NCBI GenBank assembly: GCA_026936325.1
Contig: JAPTHN010000001.1
Location: 77,507,380 to 77,571,379, forward strand
Length of the DNA: 64,000 nucleotides
Direction: 5' to 3'
Origin: Platynereis dumerilii
Taxonomy: Eukaryota; Annelida; Polychaeta; Phyllodocida; Nereididae
In this document: piece by piece, positions 23,281-34,139 of the stretch
How positions within the stretch are numbered: the stretch's first letter is position 1
Layout: every line of letters starts with the position of its first letter
Notes under the pieces: model-generated
The model's database searches: none
Told to the model about the DNA's origin: nothing
The model's input: the letters and a program-made list of their open reading frames with translations, nothing else
Position numbers and translations under genes: made by a program

Positions 23281-25452
23281 TAGCCTCTCAAATGTGTGGG
23301 AGGCAAGAATTAAGCTTGGAGGTGGATCAGCCATTCTGAAAACTCTTTCACTCTGGCTTGCCACAAGGACAGGTGTACGGGATGCTTCCAGCCTTGGAAC
23401 TTCCCCCATTTCTTAACAAGGCGTGGGTGGTGGTGTCCTTCCTTCTAAATTTAGCCCTCTTCTTCATGTCTGAAGGTAAAAGCAGACGTCATGCTTATGT
23501 CAGGTGCAAGATACAAATTCAGCCAATAATTTTGAATTTAATTTTTGTTCAATCGATGATTTACCAACAAAGTTCTAAAATTCAAAAGTTACTGTTGTTA
23601 TCGTGGAACATTTATCTGCAAATGGCTTGTTGCAGAAATTGCATTTACTTGTTAATTGTGTGAGTTATTTTTATAGGCCAACCCTTTCAGGTTTTGCACC
23701 TTTTATAACCCTATTTTTGTGGAAGCTTTTAAAAACAATGATGCATAGTGTAATTTTATATGGCGCCCATTCCAGAAAAATGTGCTGACCATACTGATCG
23801 GAAATCATCATGGTGTAAATATTAACTTGCAAAAAGGTGTGTTACAACTGAGAAATTGGTGGAGTCGAATCAGTGTACCATGGTACCTGCATTATAAGAC
23901 TCCAGTTGTAAGACGATTTTGCCTTATGTGACCACCTTCCTCCTGCACTGAATAGTACTTTTTAAAGTGCATTTTGCACCCCAACGAAAGGCCGCAACCC
24001 CACAAGAGACTGCTTCATGACCGCGGTTGTATACAGTGTAACTCAGGGACCACTGTCTGTAGGAGGATTGACATTTTTGTGATATAAAAATCAAGGTAAT
24101 TCTCTGATCGTTCATGATTGTAAAAAAACTTGCACCATTATACCATTGTGCCAAGTAGATATCAGCAATTGCACACGACCGGGAGAGTGCAGTCTAGCAG
24201 AAACTGCAGAATATTGTCCTTTGTGAAACTTGACGCGCTTGAGGACCACTTGAAGGATTTAGGGGGTGACCATTTGATATTCGTGGAGAGGGGGGCTTGG
24301 AGTTTTCCTTGGCCGGAAATTATATATTTCACGGTAAGGGCGGCCGTAATTATTTATTTAAAGCGCGCAAAGTCCCCGTATATTCATTCCTAAATCAAGC
24401 ATCGCCTTCTCAAGAAAAACTTTCCAAAAATGAAGGAAATCATTTATCTAAAAAAACTCCCAAGGACCCCCCCTTGAGAAGAAATGGTGGCCCCCTGGTG
24501 CTTTCTTCGACTCTCTATTCTATTTTCAGAAGAAAATTAATGTGTCATTATCAGTACAGGATGATCTCCTCATAGATGTTATTACTCTTTCAGAAAATAT
24601 AATTACTCATTGCTCACAGTCAAAAGTGACAGCCAGAAACCACATTGACCTCTCGAGCGATGATGTTACTTTGAAGACTAAATATTGCATTTACATTTTC
24701 CAGCGAATGACTTGTTTTATGTAATTAGCCGCAAAACACAACTACATGAAACCAGATCATGAGTGAATAAGGCATCTGCCCACGTCAACTTAATTGTTCA
24801 TCTTGCTTTTCATGCAAGGCCGTCCTTTCACCTAATGGGGTCATTCATGTTGGATGTGTGAAGAAATTCATTTCAGAATCAAAACAATTCTCATGTTACT
24901 CCCAGCTCCAAAAGACAATCTGGGGTCTATCAATACCAAACCTAATGAACAATGCAAGTTAGAGGGTTCATATTTGAACTCAGTTGTATCATGCACTGTT
25001 ATCAGTTGATAATATATTTCAAGAGGTTATTAGATTGTCTTCTCGATGAATTATATTAACGGAAAGCTCGCCCTGAATCAATGCATAAAAGAATGAATGA
25101 AAGGAAGGAAATGGAGATATGTTTATCACACTACCGGAAGATATTTTATTGAAAGATCTGTGGATCTGTATCAGTTTAGACTGCATATTTGGAAATACAA
25201 ATTCTAATCAGATGTACTAAATACGTACAATATAATTCAATTTTCTCAGTGGCCCAGCACACAAACAATCCTATCAATGACATGTATTGTTGTTGTTATT
25301 ATTCACCGTAGATTTTCCAATCATCCTCTTTTCATTGGCCTCTGCAGTCCCCTTGTCTCCTTTGTTTTCTCCTCACCTTTTTTGTGCAGAAGCACTGATT
25401 CTTGTGAAAGTTCAATATTCATAGCATGACCCCCAAAGCCACCGTACATCAC
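23281..25452 (+). repeat. Recent tandem duplication, copy B (~2.17 kb)
   Basis: Second copy of 21106-23280. The junction reads ACATCACC then TAGCCTCTC; the left edge of copy A starts at the same TAGCCTCTC. Copy B ends at ACATCAC (25452) before unrelated TTTAAGTC. Because the duplication begins downstream of the TATA box at 21086, copy B has no equivalent core promoter directly upstream. Confidence 0.97.
23382..23475 (+). CDS. First exon encoding a signal peptide (segment 2, duplicate)
   Basis: Exact duplicate of the 31-codon signal-peptide exon at 21207, with the same phase-1 donor. It lacks the upstream TATAAATA because the duplication breakpoint lies between box and exon. It may be silent, be driven by another promoter, or sit inside an intron of a transcript started at copy A. 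Confidence 0.42.
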
Positions 25453-25770
25453 TTTAAGTCATGCGAAATGTCCCCGAGGCACAAAGGTCCATTTAGGATT
25501 AGAGTGCATATATGGCCTGCACAGCAAAAGATGGTGGGGTTAAAACGCTAGCTCAGGGTGGCATTGTGGTAATTGTGTACTGTTAAAATAGGTAATACAT
25601 TGAAATTAAGAGAGACTATAAAGCAAAATTACAAAGAAAATAATTGTCATGTTTATTCAATCTCTGTTTACATACATGAAGGTAAGTAGTGCAAGCTGCA
25701 GGGCAATATCTGTGCTTCAACATTACCTTACTTCACCAAAAGTTATACCAAGATGTATCTGTAACATGTA

Positions 25771-26682
25771 CACTCCTGGGCAAAAAAAAATGGACCACCC
25801 TAGCATTTCGGTTTCATTTTGTTAGGCTTTGATTTTAGAGATATACACATCGAAAAAGCTTCATTTCCTGTCAGATAATCAACAGAAGCATTATCGTAGT
25901 ATTAAATTGCTTTCCCTCGTGAATTTTTAAGCAGAACAGTTTTTTGGCTGAACTTGACGACTTTGTTCACTGCAAAATGTGCATATTTTCCCATTCCGTT
26001 TCACTGGCTTCCAAAGCTCCTCTGTGTTATTGGGTTTGTTCCCATCTTAGATTAACACCAGTATGAGCCCGCAAGTTCTGAAATTAGGTGAAATCTGGAC
26101 TTTGTCAAACATGGTCGTGGAGGAATAATGGTGTGGTGAGGCCTTTTCAAGCACTCTTCTGGGGTAGCAAAAATGATCTAAGCTTCTAATTATGTAAAAA
26201 GAAGCATCAGGGCCTTCTGTTGACCAGCTTTTTCTTGTAAAAAACGTACAAATATGCTGTTCCACTATGACAGCCCAATGCCCATGCATTGAAGGTGACC
26301 ATTAGTATTTGCTGTGCACCAATGTATTGACTATGTTCTGGCTGGGACAAAATATAGATATCAATCAAATTGTGAAGTTTTTGGGTCATATTGATGTTGA
26401 TTTAAGATGACACAAATTTGGTAACAAAAATGTGCTTTGAAGATCATTGATACAGCAATGGGAAAATATGCACAATTTGCAGTGCATAAAGTCGTCAAGA
26501 AGTGCTGCCAAAAAACTGTTCTGCTTAAAATTCATGAGGGAATGCAATTTAATACTAAGACAATGCTTCTGTTGATTAACTGACAGGAAATGAAGCTTTT
26601 TCGATGTGTATATCCTGTAAAAATCAAAGCCTAGCGAAATGAAGTCGAATTCTAGGGTGGTCCATTTTTTTTCTCAGGTGTG
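25771..26682 (+). mobile_element. Tc1/mariner-like element, degraded, with ~220-bp inverted repeats
   Basis: Bounded by TA on both sides (25769-25770, 26683-26684). The ends CACTCCTGGGCAAAA and TTTTCTCAGGTGTG are the edges of long inverted repeats (about 25771-26000 versus 26455-26682). In the plus strand around 26108-26180 a frame reads GRGGIMVW-stop-GLFKHSSG, the remnant of the conserved MVWG(x)FSSxG block of Tc1 transposase; stops and frame breaks show it is dead. The inverted repeats are well preserved relative to the coding remnant. Confidence 0.8.
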
Positions 26683-26975
26683 TACAATGCCCGAATATAT
26701 TTATCACTTTTTTGCAAATTTAAATTGCCCGAACTAGAAGTCAACCTATCCGCCATGTTACCAATTCAAGTCTGATAACACTGTTAATCAAAAACAAATT
26801 TGTTCAATTTCAAAACATTCAGCAGGTGAGAAAAGAATAAAATGGTATTCGAATTATGCATTGAACTGACAGCCAGGTTATCAATGTCACAGATCTTTGC
26901 CTTCAGGAAATTAGATTGTATTTCAGCCGCTCAAAATATTTCATGACAAATGACCTCTCAAATGTATGGGAGGTG

Positions 26976-27268
26976 TTACAGTCTGTCACTTTGCTGTAGA
27001 AAAAAATTACGACCAGTTCACTGAGAAATGCACTTTGTCACTCATGATAGCCAATGAAGTGTCATCTTCTCTACTTTCAACATGGGAAACATAGAGACAG
27101 TTTGATTGGTCATGATCAAGAGAAGGCCTTGATTAGTCTCTGTATATCAAATAAACATTGAAAATATTTGGTATGATCATGACAAATCATCAGCATGATG
27201 ACACACGAAGTGCCATTTTCACAGTGCAACAATCCACTCTTTTTCTATATCAAAGTGACATACTGTAA
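26976..27268. mobile_element. Foldback MITE, Tc1/mariner-type (family TTACAGTCTGTCAC), copy 1
   Basis: The ends TTACAGTCTGTCACTTTG and CAAAGTGACATACTGTAA are inverted repeats extending about 27 bp. Internal arms GAAATGCACTTTGTCACTC and its partner near 27205-27225 add a foldback. The CAGT start and TA flanks suggest a Tc1/mariner-derived MITE. It sits inside a signal-peptide segment, between the GTGTGGGAGG-type leader and the exon. Relatives lie at 30310, 32669 and 36896. Confidence 0.75.
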
Positions 27269-27369
27269 TTGATCCTTCAGGTGCATGAACCATTCACTCT
27301 CACTCCTGGTAGCTGCAAGGACAGACAAAACAATTCAAACCTTGAGATCTCCTCCGTTCCATATTCCAG

Positions 27370-27423
27370 GCGTGGGTGGTTGTGTCCTTACTTCTATATT
27401 TAGCCCTTTGTTGTTGACTGAAG
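27370..27423 (+). pseudogene. Decayed signal-peptide exon (segment 3)
   Basis: Begins GCGTGGGTGGTTGTGTCC like the intact exon (AWVVVS) and continues LLLYLALCC, where a one-base change in length relative to 21207-21300 brings a TGA in frame just before the still-present AAG-GTAAAAG donor. The matching TATA region upstream (about 26925-26950) is also degenerate, and two elements are inserted around it. It is most likely inactive. Confidence 0.6.
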
Positions 27424-27589
27424 GTAAAAGTAGACGTCATGCTTAAGTCATGTTAAGGTCAGATGCAAGGCACATACATTTACAACTTATTTTCACATGT
27501 GCAGGTTTTAATCTTCATTTCTCAAATTGTTAACTCTTTGTTCGCAATTGCATGACCATTACATTGTACTCAAATAGCAAGGTGTTGTA

Positions 27590-28431
27590 AACTGAAGGAC
27601 AAAAGTAAGTTATCGCCTCTTTTGGAGACTGTGGTATGAAGTCCAGGAGGAAAAATTCTTTGATGGCACATGAAAACAGTTTGTAATTCTGTAGTTTTAA
27701 AACAAATAAGATCAAACAAGATCTGGGGTGATTCACTTCTTTGCAATAATGAATAAACATAAGGAGGTCGGAAATCAGAGTTCACAGATCTGTCAAAACA
27801 GGCCTTTTGCATGGATGTCTGGCTGCCAGGCCTGCTTACAGTGCCTAGAGAGCCATCTCAAAACCGTTTTGGCACTCACTCTTGGGTTGTGAGTGCCTGG
27901 AATTTCAGCAGTTGTGGATGTGGTGGTCTTGAAACGGTCACCCAGATTCAGATGGATATTGTGCCCGTTTTGATCATGGGTCATGACTTCAGGTCTGCCT
28001 GGCTTTGGAAGGTCTTTCATTCAGCCTGTTAGACCAAACTTGGTCACAAGCTTGCTAATTGCTGGCTGGGAGCAGCCCCTCTGACGTGCAACCTCTTATT
28101 AGGACATGCCAGCCACCAGCACCCCAACTACGGGGCCTCATTGCTCAAAGGGGAGTGTACCCAATGGCCGTCTGTTGGCGTATCCCAACCCAGGAAAGAT
28201 CAAGTACTTTCTGTGCAGTTAAGGGCAACTGATCTTAATAATTAGTCTAATTACTGCATTTCATGACCTGTACCAGTGCAGAGGCAATGACCCGTGAAAA
28301 GAATATGTAAACATGACTAATTGGTATTGTTAATGTCTAAAACATTGAACAAGCAATAAATAAGTTAGGAGAATTTTTTTCTTTAAATTATTTCAAATTG
28401 AAAAGTGATAACTTACTTTTGTCCTTCAGTT
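27590..28431 (-). mobile_element. Tc1-like transposon, internally deleted
   Basis: Inverted ends AACTGAAGGACAAAAGTAAG and their complement are flanked by TA (27588-27589, 28432-28433). On the minus strand around 27793-28160 lies a Tc1 transposase N-terminus: a helix-turn-helix remnant (CSQPAISKLVTKFGLTG) then MKDLPKPGRPEVMTHDQNG and TTTSTTAEIPGTHNPRVSAK, matching the VKDRPRPGRPRVTT...ISAQTV region of the family. Stops interrupt the frame and the catalytic DDE part is absent, so the copy is dead. Confidence 0.85.
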
Positions 28432-28610
28432 TACAACAACTTGGACCACTTGAAGAGGTGTATTCTTTCTATCTGTACAGATGCTGTCTTGGTAACTCAA
28501 TTGTATTTTCTGAAGAAATAAATTAGTAGTTATCAAGACGATATTCTCAGCTGTGTTATTACTCTTGCAGAAAATAGGCAACAGATCAATCAGTGACACA
28601 GACTAATTAA

Positions 28611-29801
28611 GGGTGAAAGCACAGTAAGCGCCTCAATATTTGGCCCCTATGACCTGAGAATTATTTTCATCAGAAGTGCAAGTGTAGTACATCAATTTGA
28701 AGCTACTAATGTACAGAATGCAGAATTATGTTTGTCTGATAAATCAAGACAGGTACTTGCTGGGCTGCTATGAACTACATTATGAAAGTTCCATGAAAAT
28801 ATAGGTTTTTCTGCTGAAATGGACCATTGGCTTTTCGACCGTTTTCGCTGATGTGATATGGACAGTTTGCATGTACAGTGACAAATACAACTTTTGAGCC
28901 TTGTCAGCATTCACTAAAATAATCGAAATTTGTCACTAAACATGGTATCCCTGCTTTATTTGTGACATACCAGACCTCCAAATATCAGTCCTCAGACTAA
29001 TCTGAACACTTTTGTGGACGTAATGGACGGACATTTACACTTTTTAGCCTGGTGTCCAGTGTATGAGTTAAATTCATTGTGTTTTTAAATTTTTCAGTTG
29101 CATACATAGGTAGAGAGAGATAGACATGCATTTCCATGTCAGTTGACGTGTTACCTGGTCTTTAATTCATTTAAATTACCAAAAAATTGGTTGTGGACGT
29201 AATGGACGGACATCGATTTTAGCCATTAAAGCTTCTTGTATCTTACAATCATCAGTGGCCATTGGAATTTTTTTCCTGAAATTCATTAAACCAATATCAT
29301 ATCTAGGCAAAAGCACCAAATTCAGCTAATTATTGCATAAAAATACCCTCCAGCCAGCCTTTTGAACCCCTGACTGTAAATTTGCAAAAATATGGTTACA
29401 AGCAGACCTTTCCTTTGGACGCCATTGCTGCCATAATCATCACATTGAAAAGTCTGCCAATGGTCCCTACAGAAGGCCAGGGAGGTACAGTAAACAGATA
29501 ATGTCACCGGCAGAATGTGAACTAAATATTAGGCTACAGCATTGCTGCAATAGACAGTGCTTCAGAAAAAGGGCCACTGGTTACATGCTAAAATTGACAG
29601 ATTACACCCACTTTAAAGGTCTGCCCAGAGCATGGTTTTAGTTGTATGCTCATGTAAAATTCCTAAATTTCTCAGATTTACTTGTTGATCAAGCTTAAAT
29701 ACTGCACTGTTTCTTCTTTATGCCAGAAATTGGTTTCTAGGACCCTAGATTTACTTTTATCTGATCAAAACGCAATTGAGGCCTTTACTGTGCTTTCACC
29801 C
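28611..29801. mobile_element. TIR element flanked by TTAA (~1.19 kb)
   Basis: TTAA (28607-28610) then GGGTGAAAGCACAGTAA, and at the other end TTACTGTGCTTTCACCC then TTAA (29802-29805). The TTAA duplication is the piggyBac hallmark, although a GGG start is unusual for that family. Inside, GTGGACGTAATGGACGGACA occurs twice (about 29014 and 29193). There is no transposase, so it is non-autonomous. Confidence 0.65.
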
Positions 29802-29954
29802 TTAATGCTTTTCTTTGGTCTGGAGATGACTGCATATCATGATTTTCAGTGACTTGTCTGGATGTCAAGGGTTTGCATTATTTGTAGATGTCCGTTAAGG
29901 TTCTAATAATTATGGCATAACATGGCATGATTTTGTATTGCACGGAAGAGCAAG

Positions 29955-30128
29955 CAATGGCGTGCCTATGGGAGGGACGGGGGCACGTGCCCCAAATATT
30001 GGACCTATGTCCCCCCCATATGAACTTTCCAACTCTATAAAATATACAATTTGCATATAGTGGGTGCCCCCTCCCTCAGAGAATCGCCCCCCCCCCCCGC
30101 TCGAGACCCCCAAGTTTTGCCACGGACT
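29955..30128. mobile_element. G/C-homopolymer MITE fragment (GTGGCGTA-type family)
   Basis: A short element beginning GGCGTGCCTATGGGAGGG and ending in long C runs, CTCGAGACCCC and TTTTGCCACG. The same ending (AGAATCGC..., CCCGCTCGAGACCCCC) occurs at 48766-48820, and related G-run segments lie at 35090, 42389 and 47385. It is non-coding. Confidence 0.5.
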
Positions 30129-30191
30129 CTGTGCAAGGGTACATTTCACAGATGTTCACTTCTGTGAAATGTGATAACACAAATTTGAGTC

Positions 30192-30199
30192 TATAAATA
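30192..30199 (+). promoter_or_regulatory. TATA box of a truncated signal-peptide segment (segment 4)
   Basis: CTATAAATAGCTCATG followed by ATGTGTGGGAGAAGC closely matches the promoter and leader at 21085-21130. No signal-peptide exon follows before the MITE at 30310, so this is a promoter remnant. Confidence 0.4.
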
Positions 30200-30309
30200 G
30201 CTCATGGAAATTAATCTCACATGTGTGGGAGAAGCAATTGTCGGTCCAGCCAAAAGAAATTTTAACAATTTCCGACCCAAGGCAGATTTGTGTCCTACAC
30301 ATCCATCAT

Positions 30310-31150
30310 TTACAGCCTTCTACTTTGATATAGACACAATGACGATCAGTTCGCTGTGAAAGATGCATTTCTTGACTAATGATAGCTGATGAGGTGTCAT
30401 CTTCTCAACTTCAACATGGGAAACATAGAGGCTGTTTCATTAGTCATGATCAAGACTCAAGACTCAAGATACTTTTATTTACCTGTAAAAAAAATTCCAT
30501 TAGGTATTCTGTGACAAAATTAAGTTAAGGCAAATTTACAAATTTTAAGTTTAAAGGCAGGAGGACATTGCTGGTCGCTAGCAAATGGCCCCCTTGGTTA
30601 CATATATTTCAGAGAGAACTAAGCACAAGCCTACCAGACTACAATGCTGTTTTCCAAGTATCTAACAGTTCAAGCGGATACGGAGAACTTTGAAGTATAA
30701 ATGAAAGATCACAAGGAGTATAAAATTGCATAGATATTCACATATAAATTGATATTAAGAAAAAAAAAGCATCAATGAGCTACACCCTGGCAAAGTGAAT
30801 CGAGACAACTATAAACCTTTCACCAGATATGAAAGTTGCAAATGAAATTCACAGGTGAAAAACCGTTTTATGACTCAACACCAATCAGACAAGCGGGTCA
30901 GTGGAAGTAGGCAAAGAAGTATTTGATTAATTCACAAGCTCTAAGGCTTTTTCAAGAAAGACCTAAAGGGCCCTCTAGAAAAAATTGACCAAGTCTTCCC
31001 CTTGCCACAGTAAGTGTAAAGTGAATGTGTGAGAAGGCCATTTGACTTGTCAAAACTGATTTCAGAGTAAAAACTAGATACATAATCCTTTCGTTTGGCT
31101 GTCACCTACAGGCGGGATTAGTCTCCTTAAATCAAATTAACATTGAAGGT
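30310..31150. mobile_element. Foldback MITE (family TTACAGTCTGTCAC), copy 2, split by another insertion
   Basis: Starts TTACAGCCTTCTACTTTG (30310) and follows the family to GATCAAG (30455). It resumes at GAGAAGGCCATTTGAC (31031) and continues to about 31150 through the TTTCGTTTGGCTGTCACC block shared with the copy at 36896. The right terminal repeat is missing. Confidence 0.65.
30456..31030 (-). mobile_element. Probable LINE/SINE 3' end inserted in the MITE
   Basis: Read on the minus strand the segment finishes AATAAAAGTATCTTGAGT with a tandem CTTGAGT tail, typical of a non-LTR retroelement 3' end, and it interrupts an otherwise collinear MITE. No coding part is recognisable, and the family is unknown. 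Confidence 0.5.
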
Positions 31151-31629
31151 ATTGGGTATTAGGGTGGGCTAAAAAAAAACAACTCTTTTTGGAATACCAA
31201 AATGCCAGTGATATAGAAAGTTGGTCATGGCCAAAAAATGATAATTGGTGCAAAAAAAAAATTTGTGGCATGTGACTTGTGCCGGACCATTCAGGCTTTT
31301 ATGAAAATGCATATTTTTAGTCATTTCGCGTGCTTTTTTAGACCATTTTTTGGCCTGATTCAGCTTCCTTGGTTTCAGAAGGCTCAATGGCTGACTTAAA
31401 CTGACCCTGTTCAGGTTTGATAATATTGCAAATGAAAACCAAATCTGTTCAATTTCCATACAAGACATTCAGCAGGTGAGAGTAGAATTAAGATGCCATT
31501 AGGATTCCGTATGCAGACACTCGTCGGACAGCCGGGCAATCAAATTTAGAGATTGTTACCTTGAAGAAAAGGGATTATATGCATTGAACCTCAAAGTGGT
31601 TCATGACAATTATCCTCTCAAATGTATGG

Positions 31630-31678
31630 GTGGATGTGTCCTTCCTGCTATATTTAGCCCTTTTCTTGTTGTCTGAAG
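31630..31678 (+). pseudogene. Decayed signal-peptide exon (segment 5)
   Basis: The frame GVDVSFLLYLALFLLSE then G at a donor (GAAG, GTACAAG) preserves the hydrophobic core and phase of the intact exons. The 5' half including the ATG has been lost: the CTCTCAAATGTATGGG leader now runs directly into the core. Flanks on both sides (31400-31615 and about 32240-32345) match the other segments. Confidence 0.55.
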
Positions 31679-32668
31679 GTACAAGTAGACCCCATGCTCA
31701 AGTCAGATACAAGACACACAATTCAGCACATTTGATTTAATGATATATGATCAAGTTTTAAAGTTCCAAAGATTATTTCTGAAATTTGTAATTCGTTGTC
31801 AGCAATTGCATGTTAGGCATTGCACAACTGCTTGTTGGTTATATCTAGATTGAAGTTTTGAAGTTGAATAATGCAGTTTTGAAGTGCCTTTATCACTTAG
31901 AGGATAACCAGGTGAATATGATGAAGTGTTTCAATTGATATGTGCATTGAATTTGAACCAGGATTGATATTTGTTGAATCCTTTTAAAAAAGGAAAATAT
32001 ATATGAATTGCAAGATTACATGCTTTCTTCTAAAATGACTTCTCCTGCTAATATCAAGTAAAAATCAATTAATGCATTTGCTGATATTCCTGTAGGAATA
32101 CATGGTTATGCTGTCTAGATGAATAGCACAACGCCAGATGAATGCAATCTACCAGAAGTTATTTCCTTTGCAAAGCTTGTCGCCTTGTGTCTTCTTCAAG
32201 CAGTCTTCGTTTTCTATCAGTAGCTCCTTGACTCACCAGTCCAAATTTTAGAAGCAAAGAAACTTCTAATCATCAGTCCAGGAGGACATGCTGGCTAATG
32301 TCATTCCTCTCTCAGAAAATATAATTAGTCATTAGTCACAAGGAAAGGGTTGAAGTCGAAAACATATCAACAGCTCTCAGGATAAGATTTCACAAAAGAC
32401 ATTGTTTTTTTAGGAGATTTCTTCTTTTATTTGATTTGTCAAGGAGGCCAAGAACAAATTTTGTAACTTTTGTTTGTTGCGAAAACAACTATGCAACCAA
32501 GCAATGAGTCAATAGTCAGAATCTCCTTTTACAATGAACGAAAAGCTATGAACAGATGTACCACAATGTTTACAGATTTGTAGCAAGTTAGGGAGTAGAA
32601 ACTGAGGATAGCTAAAATTGATAAAAACAACTTATATGCCATATTTATTGCCACTTGTGTCGATCTGC

Positions 32669-32839
32669 TTACAATCTGTCACTTTGATATGTGCTAAATG
32701 AGTTAAGGTACCTGTTGATTTTTGCGTCCTGTGTGTCATAATCAGTGTAATCACGCATGATTTGTCATGATCATAACATTAGTATAGGAAATATATCTGC
32801 GGGAACTCATTTTGCGCATGTCAAAGTGACCGACTGTAA
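32669..32839. mobile_element. Foldback MITE (family TTACAGTCTGTCAC), short copy 3
   Basis: 171 bp between TTACAATCTGTCACTTTG and CAAAGTGACCGACTGTAA. The interior is shorter and diverged from the 26976 copy. Confidence 0.65.
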
Positions 32840-33326
32840 AAAACTGCTACATTGAAAAAATAAATCTTTCTTCATGAATGTTCCACTATTCTAGAAGTTA
32901 TGAAGTTATGAAGTTATGAAGTTGGCTGAACCAAAACGTTAAAGTTTTAGCCAGTCATTGTTTTTGCTTATGACAATTGAAAGCCTACCATAAACATTCC
33001 TGCTGACAAATATGGTAGAAAACTGAGAGGAAAACCGGTGATCTTGTCAGTTATTGTTGTGTGAAAACTGGTGTTTCGGCAATGATTGACAGTTTACGTA
33101 AATTGTGCCAATCAACATCGAAAAAGAGGTTTCTGCCAAAATAAACTATCAAATCAAACTGCTGAAAGGCCTCATGAATGTCATCATTAATGTCGTTTTG
33201 GTACATAGCTGTAAAAGGTTTATGAAAATCCAATAATGACTTATGACATGCCACAGGTACCCGTAATGATCGATTCTTCTTGGAAAGACACACTTAAAAA
33301 ATCATCTGACTAAATAATTATCAGCC

Positions 33327-33333
33327 TATAAAA
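33327..33333 (+). promoter_or_regulatory. TATA box of the PAN/FN2 gene
   Basis: TATAAAA about 220 bp upstream of the ATG at 33547. The context TCAGCCTATAAA is identical over 12 bases to the promoter of signal-peptide segment 1 (21082-21091). Confidence 0.5.
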
Positions 33334-33546
33334 ACAAGCCATGGCTCATCATGTCATTACAAGTTCCACAAGACTTAGTCTTGACAGAGTGTGGAGACTC
33401 TAAATCTGAAGGATATTTGCTTATGTTAGGATAAATTTCTAATTGCTAATCTTTTCCACATGTATTCTTTAAAAATCGCACAGACTTGACTTACGTCGGG
33501 AAAAGCACTTATTCCTTCAATTTATTTTTAAAAATTGCTAATAAAC

Positions 33547-33755
33547 ATGGGAGCAACCATTAAAACTTTAAAGATCTTCTGCATTACCTTAATATTTGCA
33601 TGGGCCAGTTCATATACTGAGATGGTTGCGTATTCCATCATGGAAAATAAAGCAGTGGTTTTTAGCGATAACTCTCTTCACCTGACAACCAGGAGTCATC
33701 TACATTGCTCTAGGGAGTGCAGTTCTAGGAAGAAATGTTTTGGGTACAATTTCAA
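33547..33755 (+). CDS. Secreted PAN/FN2 mosaic protein, exon 1 (signal peptide and PAN start)
   Basis: ATG at 33547 follows AATAAAC. The first 23 or so residues (MGATIKTLKIFCITLIFAWA) form a signal peptide, and cleavage near SSYTEM is plausible. The rest begins a PAN/apple-like module: a hydrophobic start (AYSIMENKAVVF) and the cysteine pattern HLHCSRECSSRKKCFGYNF, the usual C-x3-C...C-xGYN core. The exon ends after AA of a Lys codon (phase 2) at a GTAGGT donor. PAN modules bind proteins or carbohydrates in extracellular proteins. An upstream TTG-initiated frame is not needed. Confidence 0.75.
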
Positions 33756-34053
33756 GTAGGTTTGTTTTTATTATTTTCTATAAATGTAAAGTAGAGCCAG
33801 AAATTATTTATATATTTTTCATTATTCGGCATGTTCACAAATTTGTAGAGATGTAAAAACAAGCATATTATACGAATTTGGGGACATAAAAGTTCTAGCG
33901 AGCTTAAGTATGTAATAATTAACGTTTTTGAATGTGCTTTATTATTCATTTGTGTACCGGCCAATACTAACATTCGAAGAGGTTTTCGAAGTCTCAGTTT
34001 TAGGGGCAGAAATAGGTTTTAGAGTTCTTCAAAAGCAAATTATATATTTTCAG

Positions 34054-34139
34054 AGCTGGAAATTGTGAGTTGGTTCTAAATCCAAATTATGACGGATACC
34101 TTGATGACAAAATTGGAATGAAGCATGGCAAAAAACTGG
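34054..34139 (+). CDS. PAN/FN2 protein, exon 2 (PAN continuation)
   Basis: The acceptor TATTTTCAG is followed by A-GCT-GGA, which restores frame with exon 1 to give YNFKAGNCELVLNPN, exactly the NCEL strand expected after the GYNF core of PAN/apple domains. It continues YDGYLDDKIGMKHGKKL and ends in phase 1 at GGTAAC. The reading frame holds across the splice, which strongly supports both exons. The classical C-terminal PAN cysteine is not in this exon. Confidence 0.7.

Noticed and set aside
21751-24724. Duplicated ORF sets (60-92 codons) in both halves of the tandem duplication
   Set aside because: Identity is explained by the recent duplication; apart from the signal-peptide exon they have no coding features.
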